From contig DATCKN010000022.1 of assembly GCA_036562185.1 (NCBI GenBank), forward strand, positions 1 through 64,000: a stretch of 64,000 nucleotides of DNA, read 5' to 3'. Positions 17,482 to 26,940 of the stretch are shown piece by piece. The translations under genes and the position numbers were made by a program. The DNA is from Thermoclostridium sp036562185 (GTDB lineage: Bacteria > Bacillota > Clostridia > DSM-8532). The first letter of the stretch is position 1. The number at the start of each line of letters is the position of its first letter. The notes beneath the pieces were generated by a model that was given only the letters and a program-made list of their open reading frames with translations, was not told the DNA's origin and made no database searches.

Positions 17482-20007
17482 CTATTCTGCCGGATGTATT
17501 GTAACCGGCCCAAGCAATCCTGACTTAAGCCATTTCCTGTCATATGCGGCCATATGTGCAAACCTTTTTGAATATCTTTTCTTTTCTGCCTCAAGGGTGC
17601 CGGCAACCTCGTTTGCGCCTGTATTATATACCGTTATTTCAAGCTCATGCCGGCCTTTGCTTAATCCTGACAGAATCAGCTCATAAGGTTTATATGCGAC
17701 TCTTCCGGCTTCCTTTCCATCCACCGATACTATGGCATGGTAGCGGAGGTAAGGCAGGGAAAGGATTGCATCTGCTGCATCATAATTATAGTCAAAATAT
17801 GAAGTGTATTTGATAAAACCCGAATATTCAGGCCACCCAAGGCTTGCCCAGTCAGGCCAGTCTTTACCGTCCAGCTTGACTTCCCTGCTGTCAGGAAGAA
17901 CAACATGCCAGTTATAAGGTTCGATAACTTTTTTCCCCGGGTGTAATGAGTCCGGTTCAAAAGATACGGTGACATCAGAAGGTTCAGAGGCTCCTGTATC
18001 GGCAATAAATACTTTTAAACCGCAGCCGTCAAATCTTGTTGAAAACCTGAAAGGCTTCCCGGTTGAAATTAATGTCAGGCTTCGGTCTCTGAGACTAGCT
18101 TCATATAATACACCTTTATTGTTAATGCATACTTCAGCTTCCGTATCCTCCGGTGATTCATTCAGCAGCATATAGACAGTTTTGCCTGCACCGACTCTTG
18201 TGCAGAGGGATATCATATTTCCCGGAGAAATTGAAACAGGAGGATTAATAAGACTTTTTAGCGAGGAAAGCTCGCTGCACAGTATTGCTTCCTGTTCAAG
18301 CAGAGGATTATACCTGAACACCGAAATGATTCTTCCGCCCGAATTATGGAACAGTTTTAGCTTTCCGGCTATATCTTCCTTAATGGTACAATTCGGAGGC
18401 AAAATAATTGTGTCTATTTTATGCCCGGACATGGCCATGAACCCGCCCTCAACCAGGTTAAGCGTGAGAATTGCTTCATCCCAGATATAATCAAAATCGC
18501 ACGGCATGTATGTTAATTCCTGTGCAATATCATTAACCCACTCCCAGATAAATCTCTCGGCATTATTGACAGTAAGCTGGCTTATGCTCAGCTGGCCACT
18601 GTATAAATCATAACAGGGCATATAAATACAGGTATTTGCAGCCGGTTTCCCATAGCTGGATATGGCTGAAGCAGCAGCAATGCGGTCATAAATCAGTTTG
18701 CCAAAAGGCTCCTGAAGCATATGATTAGGCATCTGGGGGCTTTCAGCAGGGCTGTCGGGGCTGTTGTTAGAGTACATCAGGTGAAAGTCGTCTATTCCAC
18801 GAATAACCTGATGATCAGTTATGTACCTCATTAAATCTCCATGCAGTCCCTGGCCCATCCCGGCAAAAGTTTCAGATACTGCATGTTTCCGGCCTAAAAT
18901 TCTTTTAACAGAACCTGCGTACCTTGGAAAGTCGGTAAACACGCCGGGTTCTATCTGTGCCCAAATTACATCAATTGCAGGTCTGCTGTTATATTTCATG
19001 TTTTTGAAAAAATGGCCGCTTATTGTATTTAATGTATTAAGGTGATGATCAAGATCCATATGTCCTGACAGTTCAACTTTATGTTTATCGCACCATTGGC
19101 TGAGAGTTCCATAGAAACTGTCTGCAACCATATCGGTGTATACATCAAAAAAATCATCAATGTATTTTCTCATCGGCGGATGGTTGCCATTTATATTTAC
19201 CAGGAGATACGGAAGTATTTCCCGAAGGTCATATCCTTTCTTTTTATGGAATACTTCAAAAAGCTTCGGGCTATACGGGAACTCGAAACAAAGATATGGC
19301 TCGTCGTAGAAAAATCCCTTTATAACATCCCCGAAGTATTCTGAAAATCTTTGATAATACCTGTCGTGCATAACACTTAAAAACTTATTTGCTGCATCCG
19401 GATTAAGCAAATCAATGCATGACATTGCAGGATCTCCGGGATAGGATTTGCACGAAGATTTTGATTTATGTTCATCGTAATCCCATGAAACTACAACAAA
19501 ATGGGCATAATCTTCCTCGCAGGTGTATTCGAAACATTCATTCGGCTTTGCTTTTAGCCTTTCAAAGGTATTATTCTTTAATATGCCCGAAGAAACCATA
19601 TTAGCAGGCATTGTGACCGAAATATGGTCACCCTTTTTTAAAATGCAGTTATGAGATATGACCAGCTTTTTTGCCCTGTATGAATCATCCGTACAAACAA
19701 GGCCGCCGGCTGTACCACTGGGGTATCCCCAGTCATCAAATATCCATACTTCAAGTCCTTCATCTTTGGCGGTTCTTAATGCTGTTTCATAAGAATCCAG
19801 CACCATGTTAATCCACGAGTCATTAGCTCGTCCGATGCAATCTGATGCGATTATAATATTGAATCCACGAAAACCTTGCCTTTTGCACCATTTCACCCAA
19901 TCTCTGATACTTTCGTGACTCTCGTGTGCTTTAATCCCAAAAAAGGCAAGAGGTCTGTGTTTATCCATGTCAAGATGAAGCAACTTGTCTAATTTCGCGG
20001 ATTCCAT
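17482..20007 (-). CDS. Putative glycoside hydrolase, GH106-like (alpha-L-rhamnosidase related)
   Basis: 841 residues, no signal peptide, so probably intracellular. The N-terminal half looks like a TIM barrel. EVWIFDDWGYPSGTAGG at about 86-102 and a later GFFYDEPYL are typical of GH106 and related rhamnosidase-like enzymes. The last 150 residues resemble a galactose-binding beta-sandwich. GH106 proteins are often over 900 residues, so this may be a neighbouring uncharacterised family. AAGGTGATT precedes the ATG. It is transcribed toward thiN and away from the patatin gene, in a carbohydrate island with a beta-mannosidase. Substrate is unknown. Confidence 0.6.
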   Translation of the reverse strand: MESAKLDKLLHLDMDKHRPLAFFGIKAHESHESIRDWVKWCKRQGFRGFNIIIASDCIGRANDSWINMVLDSYETALRTAKDEGLEVWIFDDWGYPSGTAGGLVCTDDSYRAKKLVISHNCILKKGDHISVTMPANMVSSGILKNNTFERLKAKPNECFEYTCEEDYAHFVVVSWDYDEHKSKSSCKSYPGDPAMSCIDLLNPDAANKFLSVMHDRYYQRFSEYFGDVIKGFFYDEPYLCFEFPYSPKLFEVFHKKKGYDLREILPYLLVNINGNHPPMRKYIDDFFDVYTDMVADSFYGTLSQWCDKHKVELSGHMDLDHHLNTLNTISGHFFKNMKYNSRPAIDVIWAQIEPGVFTDFPRYAGSVKRILGRKHAVSETFAGMGQGLHGDLMRYITDHQVIRGIDDFHLMYSNNSPDSPAESPQMPNHMLQEPFGKLIYDRIAAASAISSYGKPAANTCIYMPCYDLYSGQLSISQLTVNNAERFIWEWVNDIAQELTYMPCDFDYIWDEAILTLNLVEGGFMAMSGHKIDTIILPPNCTIKEDIAGKLKLFHNSGGRIISVFRYNPLLEQEAILCSELSSLKSLINPPVSISPGNMISLCTRVGAGKTVYMLLNESPEDTEAEVCINNKGVLYEASLRDRSLTLISTGKPFRFSTRFDGCGLKVFIADTGASEPSDVTVSFEPDSLHPGKKVIEPYNWHVVLPDSREVKLDGKDWPDWASLGWPEYSGFIKYTSYFDYNYDAADAILSLPYLRYHAIVSVDGKEAGRVAYKPYELILSGLSKGRHELEITVYNTGANEVAGTLEAEKKRYSKRFAHMAAYDRKWLKSGLLGPVTIHPAE

Positions 20008-20041
20008 GCAATCACCTTCTAAATGTTGTTTACATATTTAA

Positions 20042-20069
20042 ATTATACCACTTTTAATCCGGTCTACAA
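20042..20069 (-). promoter_or_regulatory. Promoter of the GH106-like gene
   Basis: On the minus strand TTGTAG (20069-20064), 16 bases, TATAAT (20047-20042), 35 bases before the ATG. The divergent patatin gene starts 100 bases to the right. Confidence 0.6.
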
Positions 20070-20171
20070 AAGATTTATAGTCTAAAAAGGTAAAAAATTC
20101 TTGCAGAAAACCAAGCATTAATATGAAATAGAAACATAGAATCGAATAGAAAAAAATATGTGAGGGTTCTT

Positions 20172-21218
20172 GTGAGAAGATTTATTCTATCTGTGGACGG
20201 CGGTGGAATTCGGGGTATAATACCGGCTGTTTTCCTGGCTGAGCTGAAAAAAGCACTTGAAAAAAACGGTGTAAAGAAGCCGTATCATCAAATCTTCGAC
20301 ATTATAGCAGGAACATCTACAGGCGGACTGATAACTCTGGCATTAACCGTTCCTCTTTTTAAAAAGGCTGACGGGGATTTGTATGATCCCGAAGGGGGTG
20401 TATCCGCCCGGCAATTGCCCGAATTATACAAAGTATTCGGCAACAGGGTTTTCCCCGGAAACCGCAACAAGGTGGGAAAACTAATAAGGCAGATTTTTAC
20501 CAGCAAATACAGTTCTGAACCTTTCAGGGAGGTGCTGGAGGAAATTTTCAGGGACAAAACCGTTAAAGAAGCCTTGACAAATGTACTGGTAACAGCTTTT
20601 GACATGAAGACAGTGGAACCTCTTTTTATTAAGAAAAGGCCGTTGCATATAGGTGGTGATACTGATCCTGATTTTTATATGGTGGATGCTGCATTGTCAA
20701 CGGCAGCAGTTCCCACATATTTTCCACCCGTTCATGCCAGGCGCTGCGATCATACAGGCATAAGCTATTGCCTTATAGATGGAGGTATTTTCTGCATAAA
20801 CCCTGCATTGAGTGCATTCATAGAAGCCCGTAAGATTTTTCCCGACAGCAATGAATATATTATTTTATCACTGGGGACAGGGAATCAAAAAGAGGAATAT
20901 AAAACAGAAAATATGAAAAACTGGGGCTTCTTTAACTGGATAGCGCCGTGGCTCGGTGTACCGCTTATTACTGCAGTCGGAGAGGGACAAAAGATTAGTA
21001 CAAACCACATGCTTAAAAAATTGCCCCAGGTCAGACTGTTCCGTTTTGATGTTGAGCTTGACAGGGGCAAGGGTGGCATTGATGACGGAAGTGATGAAAA
21101 TATTGAGTATTTGCTTCAAAAGGGCAATGAAATGTGGAACAGGAACATATATGAAGTCAATAAGCTCATCAGGCTGATTAATGACAGGCAGGAGCAAAGG
21201 TATCGAAGCAAAGCTTAA
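20172..21218 (+). CDS. Patatin-like phospholipase
   Basis: About 348 residues from the GTG at 20172; a GTG at 20160 is also possible, but GAGGG at 20162-20166 favours the later one. This is a Ser/Asp lipid acyl hydrolase of the patatin fold. The oxyanion loop DGGGIRG is at the N-terminus, the nucleophile motif GTSTGG about 45 residues later and the Asp in LIDGGIF near residue 208. No membrane segment or signal peptide. Patatins of this type occur both as stand-alone lipases and as CBASS effectors. No cyclase or sensor gene is adjacent, so a CBASS role is not supported here. Confidence 0.85.
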   Translation: MRRFILSVDGGGIRGIIPAVFLAELKKALEKNGVKKPYHQIFDIIAGTSTGGLITLALTVPLFKKADGDLYDPEGGVSARQLPELYKVFGNRVFPGNRNKVGKLIRQIFTSKYSSEPFREVLEEIFRDKTVKEALTNVLVTAFDMKTVEPLFIKKRPLHIGGDTDPDFYMVDAALSTAAVPTYFPPVHARRCDHTGISYCLIDGGIFCINPALSAFIEARKIFPDSNEYIILSLGTGNQKEEYKTENMKNWGFFNWIAPWLGVPLITAVGEGQKISTNHMLKKLPQVRLFRFDVELDRGKGGIDDGSDENIEYLLQKGNEMWNRNIYEVNKLIRLINDRQEQRYRSKA

Positions 21219-21519
21219 TAGATACTATGTTTTATGCGAAAATACCGCACCGCATTTGACACTGGCTTTTTACCTGTCAAAAAAACACCTGTAAAATGTG
21301 AAATTAATATGATTGCTTCTGTAAATTTGAGTGGATTGTTGTATAATAGAATAAAATGCAGAACAATCCATTTTTATTTGATTAGAGCCTTTTACAAGCT
21401 TTAGATATAAAATAATTTACATTTGTCAATGCTGGCCCGATATTTGGCAGGCTGAAATGATGAATATGCTTTTTTTGCAACTGGCTGATGCTATTTTAAT
21501 TATGTCGGGAGGATTTGTC

Positions 21520-24012
21520 ATGTCTGATATTCTTTTAAAGAAGATTGATTTATGCGGTGAATGGTATTTATCCGGGGGTAATTTTCATAAAATTCCTGCC
21601 AGGGTACCCGGGTGTGTACATACCGATTTGCTGGCAAATAACCTTATAGACGATCCGTACTTTGCAGATAATGAGAAAAAGCTTATGTGGATAGGCGAGA
21701 CCGATTGGTCATATGAAAGAAACTTCACTGTCGATTCAAGCATTATAGACAGCGAAATTGTCATACTCAGGTGTGAAGGACTGGACACTCTTGCGGCTGT
21801 TTACATTAACGGCAGCAAAGTCGGAGAATCGGACAATATGTTCAGAATATGGGAGTTTGACATAAAAAAGTATTTGACCGGTGGCCAGAATCATATTCGG
21901 ATAGTATTCCATTCAACGATTCCTTATATCAGGGAAAAAGCTGAAAAACGAAAGCTTTGGCATCCAGGTGCCGGACACCACCGGATAGAAGACAGCAACC
22001 AGATAAGAAAAATGCAGTGCAATTATGGATGGGATTGGGGCCCGATGCTGGTAACCTGTGGCATATGGAGGAAAATTGAAATCCAGGCATATGATGATGT
22101 TAAAATAGAGGATATACATATAATTCAGGAACATATGAATAACAAGGTTATACTGAATGTATCCGCCGGGTTAAGCCGAAAACCTTTAAGACCGGTGGGA
22201 GGCTGCTTGATAATGTCTTTTCAGAACGAAATCGTATATGAAACAGGTTGGACATTCTCAGAAGCAGAGACATCAATAAGTTTTGAGGTGCCCGATCCTA
22301 AGTTATGGTGGCCTAATAACATGGGACCGCAGAATCTTTACAGGATAGTGTTTTCTGTTAAGGGCGACGCCGGAGTTTTGGATGAAGTTGAAAAAACCAT
22401 TGGCCTAAGAACGCTTAAGCTGGTTACAAAACCTGATCAATGGGGTGAATCTTTTTATTTCGAAGTCAATTCTGTACCGTTTTTTGCAAAAGGAGCCAAC
22501 TGGATACCGGCTGATACCTTCGTTACCCGGATAACTCCCGGGTTTTACGAAAAACTTTTGAGGGATGCCGCAAAAGCCAATATGAATATGCTACGGGTCT
22601 GGGGCGGAGGTATTTACGAGTCGGACATATTTTATGATCTTTGCGACAAACTTGGTATTTGCATATGGCAGGATTTCATGTTTGCCTGTGCTTCTTATCC
22701 GGCTTATGATGAAGAATATATGCTGAGTGTGGAAAAAGAAGCGGAAGATAATGTAAAAAGAATCCGCCATCATGCTTGTCTGGCTTTGCTTTGCGGGAAT
22801 AATGAAATTGAGCAGATAGAAGGGTGTATAACTGACAGTGCCGATGAAGGCGGTATGACATGGGATGAGTATAAGAATCTTTTTGATGAATTGCTTCCCG
22901 GGGTAATAAAAAAACATGCCCCCTATGTATCTTACTGGCCTTCAAGCCCGCACACACCAGGAAACAGGAATGATTACAACAACCCGCACCGGGGGGATGC
23001 CCACCTTTGGGGTGTATGGCATGAAAGAAAGCCCTTTGAGTGGTACAGGGAATGCGAACATCGCTTTATCAGTGAATTTGGATTTCAATCATTCCCGTCG
23101 CCCGAAACGGTAAAGGAATATACAAGACCTGAGGACTGGAATATTTCAAGTTATATAATGGAATATCACCAGCGAAGTCCAATCGGAAATGATGCGATCA
23201 TCCAGTACATGCTCTCGTGGTTCAGGCTGCCGCCAAATTTCAATATGCAGTTGTACCTGTCACAAATCCTGCAGGGCGAAGCAATGCGCTATGCGGTGGA
23301 ACATTGGCGCAGGAGTATTCCCCGCGGTATGGGGACTTTATACTGGCAGCTGGATGATTGCTGGCCCGGTCCAAGCTGGTCGTCAATTGATTATAAGGGC
23401 AATTGGAAGGCACTTCACTACCAGGCAAGAAAATTCTTTGCTCCGGTGCTGATTTCGGGTGTAGAGGACAGAAAAACCGGTTTTGTCGAGATCTATTTGA
23501 ATAATGATTATCTGCATGATATATCCGGGATTGTGAGCTGGAAGCTTTATTGCAGCGATGGCAGTATTGTCGCTGACGGAGAGTTTCCGGTATCAATTAA
23601 AGGAAATTCGGTGCAAAAGGTAAATGTGCTGGACTTAAAAGAGTGGCTTAATAAAGCAGGTGAACGGAATGCACTGCTTTATATTAAGTTTGCTGGGAAT
23701 GACCGGGTGGAAAGCGACAATACCATTATTTTTGTCCCTCCAAAGCATTTGGAACTGAAAAAGCCCGAGTTTAAAATGAAAATTGAAAAAGAAAACGATA
23801 AAAAATTTGGCGTATGGATATCAAGCCGGGTACCGTCGTTATGGGTTTGGGCGGACGGGCCGGAAGGAAAAGTTGAGTATTCTGATCGCTTTTTCCACCT
23901 TATGCCCGGAGTGGACAAGTATTTCTCAATTACCACAGAGAAATCCCGTTCAATTGAACAGCTTAAAAAGGAACTGAAAATATTCAGCCTGTTTGATACA
24001 TACCAGGATTAA
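21520..24012 (+). CDS. Beta-mannosidase, glycoside hydrolase family 2
   Basis: About 830 residues. It releases beta-1,4-mannose from the ends of manno-oligosaccharides. The start at 21520 is set by GGGAGG at 21507-21512; the frame upstream to 21457 lacks one. The N-terminal jelly roll holds CNYGWDWGP, then an Ig-like domain, then the TIM barrel with FFAKGANWIPAD, MLRVWGGGIYESD and WQDFMFACASYP. The acid/base is E429 in CGNNE and the nucleophile E519 in ISEFGFQ. No signal peptide, so it acts on imported oligosaccharides. Its upstream region (21219-21519) has a TATAAT at 21343-21348 but no good -35. Confidence 0.9.
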   Translation: MSDILLKKIDLCGEWYLSGGNFHKIPARVPGCVHTDLLANNLIDDPYFADNEKKLMWIGETDWSYERNFTVDSSIIDSEIVILRCEGLDTLAAVYINGSKVGESDNMFRIWEFDIKKYLTGGQNHIRIVFHSTIPYIREKAEKRKLWHPGAGHHRIEDSNQIRKMQCNYGWDWGPMLVTCGIWRKIEIQAYDDVKIEDIHIIQEHMNNKVILNVSAGLSRKPLRPVGGCLIMSFQNEIVYETGWTFSEAETSISFEVPDPKLWWPNNMGPQNLYRIVFSVKGDAGVLDEVEKTIGLRTLKLVTKPDQWGESFYFEVNSVPFFAKGANWIPADTFVTRITPGFYEKLLRDAAKANMNMLRVWGGGIYESDIFYDLCDKLGICIWQDFMFACASYPAYDEEYMLSVEKEAEDNVKRIRHHACLALLCGNNEIEQIEGCITDSADEGGMTWDEYKNLFDELLPGVIKKHAPYVSYWPSSPHTPGNRNDYNNPHRGDAHLWGVWHERKPFEWYRECEHRFISEFGFQSFPSPETVKEYTRPEDWNISSYIMEYHQRSPIGNDAIIQYMLSWFRLPPNFNMQLYLSQILQGEAMRYAVEHWRRSIPRGMGTLYWQLDDCWPGPSWSSIDYKGNWKALHYQARKFFAPVLISGVEDRKTGFVEIYLNNDYLHDISGIVSWKLYCSDGSIVADGEFPVSIKGNSVQKVNVLDLKEWLNKAGERNALLYIKFAGNDRVESDNTIIFVPPKHLELKKPEFKMKIEKENDKKFGVWISSRVPSLWVWADGPEGKVEYSDRFFHLMPGVDKYFSITTEKSRSIEQLKKELKIFSLFDTYQD

Positions 24013-24093
24013 AAGCGGAACCGGCAAAATAAATGGAGCCTGTTGCATGTAAACATGCTGTCTTGCAGAATGCCATGCAAATTAAAAAACTTA

Positions 24094-24122
24094 TTGACAA
24101 AACGTAAATTATTGAATAGTAT
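24094..24122 (+). promoter_or_regulatory. Promoter of the T-box / trpB2 transcript
   Basis: TTGACA (24094-24099), 17 bases, TAGTAT (24117-24122), some 25 bases before the first conserved T-box stem. Confidence 0.65.
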
Positions 24123-24146
24123 ATATATAATTTAATAATTAAAACC

Positions 24147-24405
24147 TGTGATTGAGAGAAGTAGCATAAGTTATTTACCTATAGAGAGCCGCGGACGGTG
24201 GAATAGCGGTGGTAAGGCTTATTGTGAATGGACTCATGAGGGCGATGCTGAAATGGGAACAGAGTATGCAAGCCGGGATCTTCACCCGTTATCAAGGAAG
24301 CGTGTATGTTGGTACATGAAAATGAGTGGCGCTTTATGCGCAATTTAGGTGGCACCGCAGAGATTATAGTCTTTGTCCTATGTTTTGGATAAAGGCTTTT
24401 TTTAT
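24147..24405 (+). promoter_or_regulatory. T-box riboswitch, tryptophan-specific (UGG specifier)
   Basis: The leader has the T-box features in order: a 5' stem I with AGAGAG-type and GGTGG loops, a specifier region GAATGGAC in which TGG would read tRNA-Trp, and the conserved T-box TTTAGGTGGCACCGCAG (about 24344-24360). It ends in a terminator with stem 24368-24380 / 24386-24396 and a T-run. Uncharged tRNA-Trp would pair with the T-box bulge and favour the antiterminator. The gene downstream is tryptophan synthase beta, so the specifier and the target agree. Confidence 0.9.
24368..24405 (+). terminator. T-box regulated intrinsic terminator
   Basis: AGTCTTTGTCCTA pairs with TGGATAAAGGCT (with G-U pairs), followed by TTTTTTTATT. 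It is the off-state structure of the leader and lies just 3' of the T-box. Confidence 0.85.
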
Positions 24406-24498
24406 TAGCATTTTTAAAGCTATGATTCAGGCACGGCGGGATTTTACTCAAGTGTTTATTGAAATGTAAAGTAATGATAAAAAGAAAGGATGTGTATT

Positions 24499-25866
24499 AT
24501 GGCAAAGGTACCGTACAAAATTTATCTTTCAGAGAGTGAGCTTCCTCAGAAATGGTATAATCTCAAAGCAGTTATGAAAGAACTGCCACCACCGATGCTG
24601 CACCCTGGTACTTTAAAACCCTGTACAAAAGACGATCTTGCACCTTTATTCTGCAAAGAGCTGGTGGAACAGGAATTCAACACAGAAGACAAATACATAG
24701 AAATCCCTGAAGGGCTTATGAGTTTTTACAGGATGATTCGTCCTTCACCGCTAATCAGGGCATATAACCTTGAAAAAGCACTGGACACTCCTGCCGAGAT
24801 TTATTACAAATTTGAAGGTACGAATACATCAGGTTCACACAAGCTTAATTCGGCGGCTGCGCAAGTTTATTATGCAAAGGAACAGGGTATAACCACCGTT
24901 ACAACCGAAACAGGCGCTGGACAGTGGGGTACCGCTCTTGCCATGGCTTGTGCATATTATGGCATTAACCTCATTGTATACATGGTTAAAATTTCATCAG
25001 AGCAGAAACCTTACAGAAAAGCCGTTATTGAAACTTACGGCGGAAAGGTTATACCATCTCCTTCAAATACTACAGAAGTGGGCAGAAAAATCCTCGAAGA
25101 GAACCCCGGAACCGGAGGATCCCTTGGCTGTGCTATTTCCGAGGCAATTGAAACAGCAATGAAAACCGAAAACTGCCGTTATGTTCTGGGAAGCGTATTG
25201 GATCATGTACTGCTTCACCAATCCATTATAGGGATGGAAGCAAAAGCCGCGTGTGATAAATATGGTATTGAACCCGACATAATAATTGGCTGTGTTGGCG
25301 GCGGCTCGAACTTCGGCGGGCTTATTGCTCCTTTTATGGGTGAAAAGATTGAAGGCAGGAACAATATTCATTTTATAGGTGTGGAACCAGCGTCCTGTCC
25401 GTCATTTACAAGAGGACGTTACGCTTATGATTTTGGAGATACCGGAAAAACAACTCCCCTTATGAAAATGTATACCCTGGGTTCAGGATTTATACCTTCT
25501 CCAAACCATGCAGGTGGCCTGAGGTATCACGGCATGAGTCCTATTCTCTCGAAACTGTATCATGACGGTTATTTTGAAGTCCGCAGTGTCGAACAGACAA
25601 AGGTATTTGAAGCTGCAGTGGAGTTTGCACGCTGTGAAGGTATACTGCCTGCACCCGAGTCATCCCATGCTATCCGTGTCGCTATTGATGAAGCCAAAAA
25701 GTGTAAGGAAACAGGCGAGAAAAAGACAATCATATTTGGTTTGTCGGGTACGGGATATTTCGATATGACTGCTTATATGAGTTACAACAGTGGGACCATG
25801 ACAGATTTTATTCCTACCGATGAAGATCTGGAAAAGGGATTTGCGACATTGCCAAAAGTTGATTAA
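24499..25866 (+). CDS. trpB: Tryptophan synthase beta chain, TrpB2 type
   Basis: About 455 residues, longer than classical TrpB (about 400), which marks the TrpB2 subfamily. It condenses indole with serine by PLP. The PLP Lys is K115 in SGSHKLNSA, followed by TTETGAGQWGTAL and the phosphate loop CVGGGSNFGG. AAAGGA before 24499 favours this ATG over the one at 24490. No trpA is adjacent, so the enzyme may salvage indole or use another partner. It is expressed from a Trp T-box, which links it to tryptophan shortage. Confidence 0.93.
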   Translation: MAKVPYKIYLSESELPQKWYNLKAVMKELPPPMLHPGTLKPCTKDDLAPLFCKELVEQEFNTEDKYIEIPEGLMSFYRMIRPSPLIRAYNLEKALDTPAEIYYKFEGTNTSGSHKLNSAAAQVYYAKEQGITTVTTETGAGQWGTALAMACAYYGINLIVYMVKISSEQKPYRKAVIETYGGKVIPSPSNTTEVGRKILEENPGTGGSLGCAISEAIETAMKTENCRYVLGSVLDHVLLHQSIIGMEAKAACDKYGIEPDIIIGCVGGGSNFGGLIAPFMGEKIEGRNNIHFIGVEPASCPSFTRGRYAYDFGDTGKTTPLMKMYTLGSGFIPSPNHAGGLRYHGMSPILSKLYHDGYFEVRSVEQTKVFEAAVEFARCEGILPAPESSHAIRVAIDEAKKCKETGEKKTIIFGLSGTGYFDMTAYMSYNSGTMTDFIPTDEDLEKGFATLPKVD

Positions 25867-25872
25867 AGCATA

Positions 25873-25907
25873 AAGCGGAAGGCCGGAACTTCAATTGCCT
25901 TCCGCTT
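25873..25907. terminator. Shared bidirectional terminator of trpB2 and the SPL gene
   Basis: Perfect 11 bp stem AAGCGGAAGGC (25873-25883) / GCCTTCCGCTT (25897-25907). It lies at the junction of the convergent genes, and its right arm is inside the last codons of the minus-strand gene. Confidence 0.6.
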
Positions 25908-26940
25908 CCTTCCATAAATATATCCTTTCCCTGGGTATATACTTCTGAACGATATCACATGCCATTGAGATCATTGAATCCGACAGTTTCCTTCCATAAT
26001 GATAAACACCGTTGTCATATTCGTACGGGTACTGTGTTATTGCCGAATCAGGCCTGTTTTTTCTCATCCTTTTTAAATAATCACGGGAAATCCTGAATAC
26101 CCCAATTCCCACATCAATTACCCTGTCCGGTGCAATTTCGCCGAAAGTTCTTTCCACCGTTTCACTGAAGGATGCAGGCCAGTCTTTTGAATAAATAATG
26201 GGATCAAAGCAGACTCTTACCCGGAAGCCTTTGTCCAATGCTTTTTTTATACATGAAATTCTTTGTCTTAAAGGCGGCGTATTGTGTTCAAAGTTTTTCT
26301 GCACCGTTTCGGGCGATAAAGTCCAGGCCAGGATAACATTCTGCGAATGCGGCAGACTCCCGATTGCCTTAATGTTGGCACTTTTCGTGCGCACTTCAAT
26401 GGTGAGATCTGGGTGCTGTTCTGCAAAAGAAATCCATTCCCGGACAAAGCCCAGTTTTTGCTCCAATGCCAGCAGATCGGTATCATATGAAAGGCTTAAA
26501 TAAACAGGATGGTTTTCAAGAATTTTTTCTACATGCAAAAAGTAATCCTCTGTATTCACAAATACCACTATATTGGCCGATGAGTACATGCCCTGCAAAA
26601 AACAGTACTCGCAGTCATAAATGCAGTTCATGACCAGTGTTGTATAATAAAAATGCCGGTTGCCGAAATCCTGGCATACAGGAGCTCCCTTGTATAAAAA
26701 ATTATCCTGCTTCTTTGCAAGGATTAGGGAAGGTGATTTTTTCTGGATTAGAAAATCCTGGTTGCTCCTTGAGAAAACATCCTTATAATGTTTTATCCCT
26801 ATGAGCCGGGCTTTTGGAAACCGGGATAGAATCCTTGCTGTTCCGGGATGGTTTTTAATGCCTTCTTCAACATAAATATGAGAAAAAGCCGGATTATACA
26901 AATTCTCTTTTAAGCCTGTCAAAGTATTTCTTCCCTTCAT
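25891..26940 (-). CDS. SPL-family radical SAM protein
   Basis: 349 residues related to spore photoproduct lyase (SplB). The cluster motif is C106, C110, C113 (CIYDCEYC). Shared stretches include NFEHNTPPLRQRISC and the late YGRKLSDS. In Bacillus SplB the H-donor Cys141 lies in SCTSD; here the matching place reads SYDTD (Y152), so the catalytic Cys is not at that position. It may therefore act on something other than the thymine dimer of spores. It starts inside the upstream nucleosidase-like gene (47-base overlap), which implies coupled synthesis. Confidence 0.8.
   Translation of the reverse strand: MKGRNTLTGLKENLYNPAFSHIYVEEGIKNHPGTARILSRFPKARLIGIKHYKDVFSRSNQDFLIQKKSPSLILAKKQDNFLYKGAPVCQDFGNRHFYYTTLVMNCIYDCEYCFLQGMYSSANIVVFVNTEDYFLHVEKILENHPVYLSLSYDTDLLALEQKLGFVREWISFAEQHPDLTIEVRTKSANIKAIGSLPHSQNVILAWTLSPETVQKNFEHNTPPLRQRISCIKKALDKGFRVRVCFDPIIYSKDWPASFSETVERTFGEIAPDRVIDVGIGVFRISRDYLKRMRKNRPDSAITQYPYEYDNGVYHYGRKLSDSMISMACDIVQKYIPRERIYLWKEAEGN

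Noticed and set aside
20172..21218. CBASS phospholipase effector
   Set aside because: The patatin motifs fit, but no nucleotide cyclase, sensor or accessory gene is adjacent. The neighbours are glycosidases.
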